Part shown: positions 55,887 through 64,000 of the stretch, one piece after another
Layout of the letters: every line of letters starts with the position of its first letter
How positions within the stretch are numbered: position 1 is the first letter of the stretch
From: Isoetes taiwanensis
Taxonomy: Eukaryota > Streptophyta > Lycopodiopsida > Isoetales > Isoetaceae
Direction of reading: 5' to 3'
Assembly: GCA_021234155.1 (NCBI GenBank)
Contig: JAJEKV010000049.1
Span: forward strand, 10,082,292-10,146,291
DNA: 64,000 nt
Notes under the pieces: model-generated
The model's database searches: none
What the model was told of the DNA's origin: nothing
Seen by the model: the letters and a program-made list of their open reading frames with translations, nothing else
Translations under genes and position numbers: made by a program

Positions 55887-56210
55887 AATTCACGCCAGGC
55901 GTGAATTACCTTAATTTATAATTTAAACTCTTTGAATGCACTTTCTGCCCATTTGCTAATTCGCGATTGGCGCGTAGGAGATTAATATTAAGAAGACTTG
56001 TCATTGTACCCAATTCACGCCAGGCTTGGGCTAATTTAAAGTTTAAACTCTTTGAATGCGTTAATAGAATTAGCAGAAGTCTTTGTTGTAAGAGATTAAT
56101 ATTAAAATAAGAAAGCTAGTTATTGTATGCAATTCACACCAGACGTGAATTCGACTAATTTGCAATTTAAACATTTTGCACACAAACTTAATTCGCGCCT
56201 GGCGTGATTT
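55887..56210. repeat. Tandem ~120-bp units with a palindrome AATTCACGCC-A-GGCGTGAATT
   Basis: The palindrome is perfect at 55887-55907 and degenerate at 56012-56030, 56131-56151 and 56190-56210. Between copies the words TTTAAACTCTTTGAATGC and GAGATTAATATTAA recur, so whole units of about 120 bp were duplicated. The same sequence, read on the minus strand, occurs at the start of the intron at 50349. Confidence 0.75.
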
Positions 56211-56745
56211 CAAAACTAAAGTTGAGCTCTCTCAAAACTAAGATTGAAAGAGCGAGAATTCAAAACAATTTTTGAAGAAATTAAAGTACAACATTAAAGT
56301 GAAAGTAGAAACAAATTACGAAATTAAGTCTTTATATTATCGAGGAAAAATATATTATAGTTAAAAGCAAGTTGAAGAAATTAAAAAATACGACATTTAA
56401 GTGAGACTAGAAACAAATTATAAAAGTTAAGTCTTTATATTATCAGAAAATATATTACATAAGGAGGGCCTTTTATTAGAGTTGCCCAGCTCTTTCATTC
56501 AAGATAAAAAACGTTCAAGGCAGTTTAAGGAGATGCCTAGCTCTATTCAAAATCTTAAGGTGAGGCCTTTTTTGGAGATGCCCAGCTCGGCTTTATGAAC
56601 AAAAAACTAAATAACAAAAAAAAAAAACTTAGCCCTCATCCTCCTCGTCTTCCTATTCTTCCTCTTCGCTTTCTTCTGCTATCTCCTCAAGGATGACTTC
56701 TGCAACATCTTCATCATTGGAGGAGGAGAGGGCATTCATGATAAT
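56211..56745. other. No recognisable gene; low-complexity DNA
   Basis: AT-rich, with an imperfect duplication of GAAGAAATTAAA and TTAAGTCTTTATATTATC (about 56270-56455) and GAGATGCCCAGCTC-type repeats (about 56533 and 56574). On the minus strand the end near 56640-56745 continues an acidic coding-like stretch. Confidence 0.4.
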
Positions 56746-57024
56746 CTACTTCTTCTCTTCTTCCAATTCTTCGCGCCACTCCTCATCTGCTTCCTCCATT
56801 TCTTCTACTTTTTTGATATCCTTCTCCAGCTCTTCATCAGAATCTACTGGTGTATAGGGGGACTTAGGGCTGCTAGCGTTGCTACTGAGATTTGGATTTC
56901 CTGGGCGAAGCCTGCCCTCAAGAAAGAGCTCCTCGCATTCCTCTGGACTGTGGTGCGGAAGGTAGCCACAGCGGCATCTGCGGGAGGGGGGAAGGGATTT
57001 TGAGATCAATTTCTTGATCTCCAA
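56746..57024 (-). CDS. Acidic protein fragment with Cys-rich start, unidentified
   Basis: A 92-codon frame begins MEIKKLISKSLPPSRRCRCG and passes HHSPEECEELF and NASSPKSPYTPVDSD into a strongly acidic tail rich in Glu that extends past its stop in the next frame to about 56640. It may be the first exon of the gene at 54366-55790, with the palindrome array in the intron. No known domain is visible. Confidence 0.4.
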   Translation of the reverse strand: MEIKKLISKSLPPSRRCRCGYLPHHSPEECEELFLEGRLRPGNPNLSSNASSPKSPYTPVDSDEELEKDIKKVEEMEEADEEWREELEEEKK

Positions 57025-57715
57025 CCTTCGCCTCTCTCAGGCGGATGGAGGGGGATGAGGGCATGGCTCACCATGGTCGGGAAAGATGTAAGGAAGGAAA
57101 AAGAAGGAAGGAAGGAAGGATGGATGCTTGAAGGAAGAAAGGATGGGCTTAGAAGGAATGAAAGGGTTTCATGCAAGATATAGTAGTTGCATGCAAGATT
57201 TTTGTATAGCTTAATAAGGCGGTTGTAATTATGATTCTATCATATCATATCTGAATGATACCCTATCTGAAGTAGCTATCATTAATTATATTGAATTAAT
57301 TACACCCTATGTTATCATTAATTCTCTAGAATTACCCGTCATCCTATACTTACAACCTATTTTTGCCTATACTTAATACTCTAGAATTACAACCTATACT
57401 TAATTCTTTAGTACTACTTACATACACCCTATGTTATCATTAATTTTGTATAGTTACCGCACCTCATCTATACTTACAACCTATTTAATGGTTTTTTTTT
57501 TTTTTTTTTGTTTTTTTTGAAGTTCCCTTTAATCTATTCTCATAATTTACTTTGTCCCCTTTTGAGCTAATACTAAGAACATTTAAATTTATATAGGTGA
57601 AGCATGTGGATCCTAAAAAGGGTAAAAATGTAATGCCTTTCACCCTCAACATGTATCAACATTGTTACCACATGTTCTTATCACATTGTTACCCCATTGT
57701 TAACATTGTTCTTGT
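57025..57715. other. Divergent intergenic region with low-complexity tracts
   Basis: GGAAGGAAGGA repeats (57088-57150), then repeated phrases CTATGTTATCATTAATT, ACCTATACTTAA and TACAACCTA (57240-57490). A T-run lies at about 57492-57530. This separates the minus-strand unidentified gene from the plus-strand transposase-like gene. Confidence 0.5.
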
Positions 57716-57717
57716 AG

Positions 57718-60060
57718 GTCAATGGTGCGGACCACCCAAAGGGTGTTGAGGCTGAGACTACTAAGCAAATTATCCTCTACAATAGGTTGGATTGGAAGAA
57801 TAGGAAGGTGAAAGTGAAGCATCAATGCAATAAGGAGCTAGTAGGTGAAGGAACTATCATACTAGCTGATCCTATCTAAGCTGTCAATGATGAAAGGTTA
57901 TCCTTGTGCCATCTTCTTTTACCAGAGCCAGAGGTTGTGGATGACACTGATTTTCTTAATGCACCTTCAGGACCACATTTTCAGAAATGAGGGCACACTC
58001 AATGTTGAAACATTATCCTAGCAAGAGGTCCAAGTCAAGTAGTGATGGTTCATGTGAAGCTATGGCTAAGATAAGGGGAATGAAATGTTGTTGGGCTAAT
58101 TGTGTTCAGAAGTTTGAAATTGATGAATTGGTGGAAGCAAGAGCCACCTTCCAAGAGTATACTTGTGATGAGAGGAGGACTTACATGTACTCCATTCATG
58201 AGCTTACACTTCAAGATAAAAAATATCCAAAGAAAAAAAGATACCCACTGCTAGGGGCATGGATATGTAAAGTTGCATGGATAAATATTCATGGCATTCC
58301 AATTTCATCTTGGCAAAATTGGCACGCAAGTCATTAAAAGGGGAGCAAAATTGCATTACATGGAAATAATGGCATGTTGAGGCCAACTTCTAGGATCCTG
58401 GTTGCTAGGAAGGTTTTTGATAAATATGTTGACTTCAATGTTGAGAATATGCCACATAAAAGTAGGAAAGATCAACAGGGAAAAATAGTTGTCGAGAAGG
58501 GATTGCTATCCCATTGTACACAGAAGAGTATATTGGAGGAAGTGAATGCTTTGCTTCGAGAACTAATGGTACCTGCAATATCTCAACCCAGCTTCAGTAG
58601 ACTATGGAGCAAGCACTTTAAGCATGTCACTATAGACACTCCGAACAACTTTGCAAAGTGCAACTTGTGTGCTAAGTTGAAAGAGACCAAGCAACCAAGC
58701 CAAAGGGCTAAGATAAGGGAGCAAATAAAAGATCACATGACAGACCAACTATCATGTAGATCCACTTATTGGATGTAGAGAACGTTATCATGTTTGGAAC
58801 CCAACAACTATGTTTGTATTATACATGACAAGATGGATCAATCAAAGACTTGTTTGCCACAGTATAGTTACATACCCAAGCAAATCAATAGAGCTTATCC
58901 TATGCAAGTATCTCTGACAAGTGCAATAGTGCATAGCTCGGTGCCAATCTATTATGGCCATTTTAGCTTGCAATTGTGGAGTGAGGGTCCTGATTTTCAT
59001 ATCGGAAGTGTGATGAGGTGCTTGAGGAACTATGAGAGTGGTTATTCTGGTGACCTCCACGACCCTGGAGGTGGCAGCCAACCACTCTTCAGTGCACTGT
59101 TGGATAGAAGTTTACTAAGGCAAGGTTTAGGAAGTCAGGTGCTTCTGGAGCCTCAAGTTCACGTCCCCAACCTCGAGATCTACCACCAAATTTCCTCCTC
59201 CAACTTGACAATTGTTTGGAATGAGAATAAAAGCAGTATATGTTCTCATTCCTATCTTATTTGGCGGTATGGGGTGTCTTTGAAAAAGAGTGAATTTAGG
59301 GTTCTTAATGCCTGGACATACTCATGAGGATGTGGATGCATTGTTTGGGAAGTATAGTGCACAGTTAAAATCTCAAACTATGACCAATGTTTCTAGACTA
59401 ATGGAAGTTCTTAGTGAATGCATTTCACTTTCTCCTACAGGGTTGATCATACAAGAGGTGCATGATTGGAAGAATTTTATCGAAGGTTATGCTCTTGATA
59501 TGGAAGGTTCAATACAATCGGGTCATGGGAAATAAGCCAATAATGCAATGGAAGATGAGACCTTCCGGATGATAAATGGAGGCCAGATGAGGGGAGTACC
59601 TATATGGTACGAAGATGAAAATGGTAAACCTAAGATTCCCAAGGGTCAACCAAAAGCTCTTAAGCCTTCTACAAAGGTGGATTCATTGCAAAAGCACATT
59701 GGGCGTCATTTACAGTATTGGAAAAATAATACGATGATACCAACCTTGTATTGATAGATTATTGGACACATGTACATGAATTATTGGGACAAGTAGACAC
59801 ATCCTACGATGGTGAAAGATGGATGGGTACCCAAGTCTAGGTGGAGAGACTTGATAATACCTAAGGAAGTTGATGATGTGGTTAGTAGTATTCGCAAGTC
59901 GATGGCTCCTTCAGCTGCTGAAAAACATTATGTTGGTCCTAGGAAAAGAAGGCCTAAGTATCTAAAATTTGGAGGATTATGCTCCCAAAAGATGACTTGC
60001 TTTGCCATCAATTTCCTGAGGAGATATACCACATGTGGATGGGTTACACCATCTTAGATG
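57718..60060 (+). pseudogene. Transposase-like gene of DUF7869 type, broken
   Basis: After an acceptor-like TTCTTGTAG (57710-57718) an exon reads VNGADHPKGVEAETTKQIIL. Frames at 57987-58337 and 58374-58778 follow; the latter carries a Cys pair (CNLCAKL). Then HDKMDQSKTCLP (about 58827), a LQLDNC motif (about 59198, in a shifted frame) and LMPGHTHEDVDALFGKYS (59306-59360) appear in order. The D-M-D-Q-x-K-T, DN and GHTHED-x-D succession is what I associate with the DUF7869 family of transposon-derived proteins. The C-terminal part is basic (RKRRPK, about 59940). Stops near 57880 and 58777 and several shifts make it a pseudogene. TIRs were not found. Confidence 0.6.
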
Positions 60061-60730
60061 TTTGCAAAGAAGTGGGGTGTATTAATGTAAACAAAGTTAG
60101 GTGTGGAGTGCACGGATTAAATCTGATGGCGAGAGGAAGAAAGATATAGAGGCGGTGGACAAAAAAATGGAAGAAAAACCCTATTGAAGAGAATGATTAG
60201 GTTGAATTAGATACTATTTTGTTTTCATGGACCCCAAAGGTCATCCCAAGCAAGATTGCTAGGGTTACAATACCTGTGGAAGTGAGGAAGAAAGGGTCAA
60301 CGAGGAAGTAATTGGCATTATGTCACTCCACATACATATGGAAAATATTTTCGATTTTTAATGCAATCATGTTATGCTGTTATAAAAAAAAGTCACATTC
60401 TTGATGCAAATTTACGAACCCGGGAAAAAGTTGCAGTGCCAAAATGCTCCAAAATCCTGAGATAAATCCAATTTCAATGAATGGTGGTTTCAACGTCTTC
60501 TCACCGGTATGTTAGACCAATAAATAATGTCTCATGGCCAACACATAAGGTAAGGCTATAAGGAATTTGTGCACCTAAGAATCCTTCTCTGTGTTGTTGT
60601 CCCATGAATTGAACTCGCAACTTTAAAAACAATTGACTGAGCTTTGGATAGACAATGGTACAACCGCATCGTCTTGAAATACCCGTTTGTGGGTTTAATT
60701 TTATAGCATGCATGCAAGTTGCTTTTCAGT
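60061..60730. other. No recognisable gene
   Basis: The first 250 bp may hold the last codons of the transposase-like gene in other frames (basic residues near 60130-60180). After that it is AT-rich without features. Confidence 0.4.
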
Positions 60731-60736
60731 TGTTTA

Positions 60737-60933
60737 TTGCTTTCTTTCCTTGTCTTATGTCAACCCAATTGTAAAGAATTTTGGAATATTAGAGATTTGC
60801 TCATTGCTTTCTTTCCTTGTCTTATGTCAACCCAATTGTAAAAAATGTTGAAATATTAGAGATTTGCTCATTCCTTTCTTTCCTTGTTATGTCAACCCAA
60901 TTGCAAAGAATGTTGGAATATTAGAGATTTCCT
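60737..60933 (+). repeat. Three tandem 67-bp units
   Basis: Units start at 60737, 60804 and 60871 with TTGCTTTCTTTCC or TTCCTTTCTTTCC and share TTATGTCAACCCAATTG and AATATTAGAGATTT. Copy-to-copy differences are few. Confidence 0.88.
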
Positions 60934-60975
60934 CGAAGATGATGGGAAAGCGAGGCTTCGAGGGTGGGAAAGCGA

Positions 60976-61090
60976 GGCAAAAATGTAATTGCAAGCAATA
61001 ATTGTCTCCATTCATATTGAGATTTTAGAATATTAGCACTGGCAAAATGTTATTGCAAACAATAATTGTCTCTATTCATATTGAGATTGT
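60976..61090 (+). repeat. Tandem duplication with a 65-67-bp period
   Basis: AAATGTAATTGCAAGCAATA... at 60978 and AAATGTTATTGCAAACAATA... at 61043 share about 48 bp, ending CATATTGAGATT. The period equals that of the neighbouring array although the sequence is different. Confidence 0.8.
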
Positions 61091-61109
61091 TCAAAAATAA
61101 TGTTGGCAA

Positions 61110-61570
61110 TGGTGGATGGGCAACTGTTGCAAAATGTAATTCCTTATATTTGTCTACACATTGAGATTTTAATGAATGCAGTGTAGGTAACTATAAGTTC
61201 ATCAGATTAATCCATCTAGACAACTGTATATTGCCTAATGTTGGTAGGGGATGGTTGTAATATACCATAACATTTGATAGGAGATAAGAGCAAAAGTAAG
61301 AATGGAACGTAGATGACAAATAGTTTGCATAAGTTTGTTGTAATAAAGCTTTCGGACTGGCCTGAAGTGGAAAAAGTCAGCTTTGTCATTAAATGGGAAG
61401 AAATAAATGGGATTCAGCATCCTTTCTAACCGTAGCGACACCACAGCATGATAATACCTTATCCACAAATCTCAGCCCTCGGATTGTATAGGATAATGAA
61501 ATCTAAACTGCCCAATTTAGGGCACGATGTGTTACATACTTATACCAAAACCTTATGATATAGGATAGTG
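61110..61570. other. No recognisable gene
   Basis: AT-rich DNA downstream of the minus-strand kinase gene, probably its 3' flank. No polyadenylation site can be fixed. Confidence 0.4.
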
Positions 61571-61573
61571 ATT

Positions 61574-62662
61574 TCACATTGTCACAATCCATTTATCACG
61601 AGCTAAGTATATTTGCGTAATAAAAAATGTGACAAACAATGTATTTATGTACTTGTGATTACAACAAGCTGTACTTGTTTTGGTGTCAAGTTGCAGAAAG
61701 AGAGATGAAGAGTGAGCAGGAGCGCTAGGATCTGAAATTGAGCTCTCACTTTCCATGAATCTCGTAAAAGCCATGCTGAGAGGATTACGGATACGAGGAC
61801 TTAACTTGGGGGGGTCGGGAATGGCAACGACTCCTTCCAACATGTGCACCACTTTACTCATTGATGGTCGCATAGAAGGGTCCTCTATAATGCACAAGGA
61901 AGCTACTCTTAGTACCCGATCTGCCTCATCCATGTCCAGGTTATGAGCAACTTTCTCATCAATCAAGCTCTTTTCCTTGCTAATCTCATGGAGATTAGAG
62001 CACACTTCCCTTAGCAGATCATTCTTCTTGCGCCCGCTCACAACCTCAAACACCACCACTCCATAGCTGTACACATCAGCCTTCTCCGTTATTGCACCCT
62101 CCATCACCCATTCCGGAGCCAAATACCCAGGCGTTCCCCTCATCTTCGTCAGCACTAGACTCTGCTTCCTGTCTACAAGCTTGGAAATCCCAAAGTCTGC
62201 AATTTTTGGAAGCAAGTCTGCATCTAGAAGAATATTCTGGGGCTTCAAATCTAGATGTATGATCTTCTCTGCACAGTCTTCATGCAGATATGCTAGTCCT
62301 CTTGCAGTTCCAAGGATGATCTCAAACCTCTGTTTCCAGTTTAATGGGGCCTTGTCTCCAAACACCCATCTGTCCAGTGATCCGTTCTTCATGTATTCGT
62401 ACATGAGGAGACTTTTCGACGCTGTTGCACAAAACCCTAGCAAGAGCACTAGGTTTTGATGATGGCTTCTTCCAAGAACTGCAATTTCGGTGTAGAATTC
62501 TTTACGATCACAGTCGAAACCCCGGAGCTTCTTCGCTGCAACTTCTGTACCATCTTGAAGCTTCCCTCTGTATACTTCTCCAAAACCACCCTCACCAATG
62601 CACTGAGTGAAGCTATTAGTGAGTTTTTCTAGCTCTTGATAAGAATATCTTGTTGGAAGCAT
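61574..62662 (-). CDS. Receptor-like serine/threonine kinase domain (S-domain/SD2-5-like)
   Basis: A 362-codon frame holds a full kinase: glycine loop GEGGFGEV (residues 23-30), ATP lysine K44 in VAAKKL, helix-C Glu59, catalytic HLDLKPQN (136-143), DFG (156-158) and APE (182-184). HLD in place of HRD makes it a non-RD kinase, as is common in this receptor group. The tail after about residue 310 is Ser-rich. The first codon shown is internal: a one-base change in the T5 run at 62666-62670 would join it in frame to the juxtamembrane segment upstream. It acts at the plasma membrane as part of the gene continuing at 62671-63350. Confidence 0.92.
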   Translation of the reverse strand: MLPTRYSYQELEKLTNSFTQCIGEGGFGEVYRGKLQDGTEVAAKKLRGFDCDRKEFYTEIAVLGRSHHQNLVLLLGFCATASKSLLMYEYMKNGSLDRWVFGDKAPLNWKQRFEIILGTARGLAYLHEDCAEKIIHLDLKPQNILLDADLLPKIADFGISKLVDRKQSLVLTKMRGTPGYLAPEWVMEGAITEKADVYSYGVVVFEVVSGRKKNDLLREVCSNLHEISKEKSLIDEKVAHNLDMDEADRVLRVASLCIIEDPSMRPSMSKVVHMLEGVVAIPDPPKLSPRIRNPLSMAFTRFMESESSISDPSAPAHSSSLFLQLDTKTSTACCNHKYINTLFVTFFITQIYLARDKWIVTM

Positions 62663-62670
62663 GGATTTTT

Positions 62671-63350
62671 AGTGAGCTTTCCAATATGCCAGCCTCTTCC
62701 TCAGAGTCTGAAGCCAACATATGTTTCTTTCTTTTCATTATGCACATTGTAAGTAAAAGATAATTAGTACTACAGCTCCTGCACTTCCTCCTGCAACAAA
62801 TTTCCAATAGATTGGCTTCCTCTTGCTGACAACCTTGACAAAAGCTATCAAATTATCATCTAATACCTTTTGGACTGTACCAACTGTATTGTTAACCAGG
62901 AAACAAGATGCTGCACTAGAGTTGTAAAATGCAGCTTTACAATTACAGTCCAGGCCACACTGATCTCTGCATTCCCTTTTAGAAGTAGCATGCCAAATCG
63001 TGTGATACTTAATGGGAAAGTAATCGTATCCCTTCAATTCTACTAATTCTGAACTACATCTGTCTGCAACAGGTTCACATCCTAGCTGCGGTTGATTCTT
63101 ATCCACTTCTCTGTAACTACTCCCTCCAAAGCATTCTCCGCATGTGCCATTTCTGCAAACACGATACTCACCACATTTCTTCGGCAGTAAACAGGAGTCA
63201 TCCCCGAACTGGGAATACAACAGAACAAAGCTCGAGTTATCATAGTTATATGTATATACTTTGAAGTCACCATTAGGAAGAAGCTAAGAAATGTGACCAA
63301 ACTGACATTTCTGCCCAAATATAGCTTTGGACCACGGGCACTGATTTCAC
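62671..63350 (-). CDS. Receptor kinase ectodomain (PAN/EGF-like) and transmembrane segment
   Basis: Reading on the minus strand: GDFKVYTYNY (about 63250), the Cys-rich CLLPKKCGEYRVCRNGTCGEC typical of the S-locus/EGF-like region (about 63130-63190), and a PAN-like block with CRDQCGLDCNCKAAFYNSSA and further Cys (about 62910-62980). Then come AFVKVV, a hydrophobic membrane helix starting FVAGGSAGAVVLIIF (about 62770-62810), and the basic stop-transfer MKRKKHM. A one-base loss in an A4 run (62755-62758) breaks the frame after the helix. The B-lectin domain expected upstream in SD2-5-type receptors is not seen by 63.36 kb. Confidence 0.8.
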
Positions 63351-63359
63351 TGCAATCTT

Positions 63360-64000
63360 CATAACCAGTTTCAACATGGTCCAGGCTAGAATCTAGAGAT
63401 GAAGATTGGTTCTAATTCCAGGTATACCTTATCATTACCGTAACCCACGAGACCCTAAAATTTCCGACAGTTTCAGTAACTTTTTTTCCAGTAACTTCAG
63501 GGGTCTAAGTTTCTGGCGGCGATCTGGTGGCGCCGCTAGAGTTTTCTTGAGGAGCAAAATTTGGGGTCTCTTTGCTCTGCGTGAAGACATCTCTGTTCCA
63601 GGCACGAATCTATTACAAAATGAATCCCTGTTTCAGATCTATAAGCTGTGTAGGGGATGCTCTGCTGAAAAGCCATAACCGGCAGCCAGAAGCTCTGCTC
63701 TGTATGCGAAGCTCGAAAGCCATAACCGGCAGCCAGAAGCCATAGCCAGAAGCTCTGCTCTGTATGCCATAGCCAAAAGCTCTACAAGCCCTAGCGAAAG
63801 CATTCCTCCATTTTTCTTCAGCGAAAAGGTGTGTTTCGTTTCCTACTCCAGCCATAATAGATCTTCCACAAAAAAAATCAAGAGATTACATGGATGAAGA
63901 CGAGAAATAGCAGATTAAAATGGCTTCTTTTGAGCTTTCTGACTGAAAACTTCCTTGGATTCGATAGACTTCTCATCACAGTTCAAGAATAAGGAAATTT
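63360..64000 (-). other. Upstream region of the receptor kinase gene with a tandem duplication
   Basis: AGAAGCTCTGCTCTGTATGC occurs at about 63689 and 63747, and AAAGCCATAACCGGCAGCC at about 63669 and 63716, forming an imperfect tandem array (63669-63775). A minus-strand frame of 80 codons (63613-63855) is largely this repeat in translation. It may include 5' untranslated sequence or a first exon of the gene. No B-lectin motif is seen. Confidence 0.45.

Noticed and set aside
1..64000. CRISPR arrays, operons or bacterial-type promoters
   Set aside because: The tandem repeats lack regular spacers, genes are intron-containing and eukaryotic in type, and no cas-like proteins are seen.

Overview
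This looks like a nuclear window from a land plant with a large, repeat-rich genome. The evidence is an S-domain/PAN receptor-like kinase, a PPR fragment, a plant HAD/FCP1-like protein with a GT-AG intron, Ty3/gypsy elements with a chromodomain and an initiator-Met tRNA primer site, and a poly(A)-tailed LINE. A non-seed plant such as a fern or lycophyte is my guess, not something the sequence proves. Nothing points to bacteria or organelles.

Layout. 1-12.9 kb: AT-rich DNA without a recognisable gene, but with unusual structured repeats: a GC-rich cruciform-like unit next to a TA microsatellite (0.98-1.10 kb, second copy at 24.0 kb), two tandem 94-bp units each holding a long hairpin (2.87-3.05 kb), a CAAAC microsatellite (7.05-7.16 kb) and a hairpin with about 43-bp arms (9.86-9.96 kb). 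12.93-13.14 kb: a cluster of heat-shock elements with TATA-like sequence. 13.15-20.33 kb: a nearly full-length but frameshifted L1-like LINE, ending in a 24-base A run. 20.3-25.5 kb: a PPR pseudogene, the second cruciform unit, a tRNA-like SINE head and a tRNA primer-binding-site-like sequence.

25.47-38.94 kb: a 13.5-kb Ty3/gypsy chromovirus on the minus strand, delimited by two LTRs and a perfect 5-bp target duplication (ATCAG). Read on its own strand the order is LTR, primer site, about 3.3 kb of unidentified coding-like sequence, gag with a decayed zinc knuckle, protease, RT, RNase H, integrase, chromodomain, polypurine tract, LTR. One LTR carries a 210-bp MITE that is absent from the other. 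38.95-45.19 kb: the 3' part and 3' LTR of a related element on the plus strand.

45.2-64 kb: gene-like material among tandem repeats. A HAD/FCP1-like gene (minus, 49.67-50.98 kb) abuts a truncated copy of a receptor-kinase domain (49.15-49.66 kb). The fuller kinase gene lies at 61.57-63.35 kb on the same strand. Between them are an unidentified minus-strand coding region (54.37-57.02 kb) and, divergently on the plus strand, a broken transposase-like gene of DUF7869 type (57.7-60.1 kb).

Most coding regions are interrupted by one- or two-base indels, several in homopolymer runs. Either many of these are pseudogenes or the assembly carries base errors. Boundaries of degenerate features are approximate.
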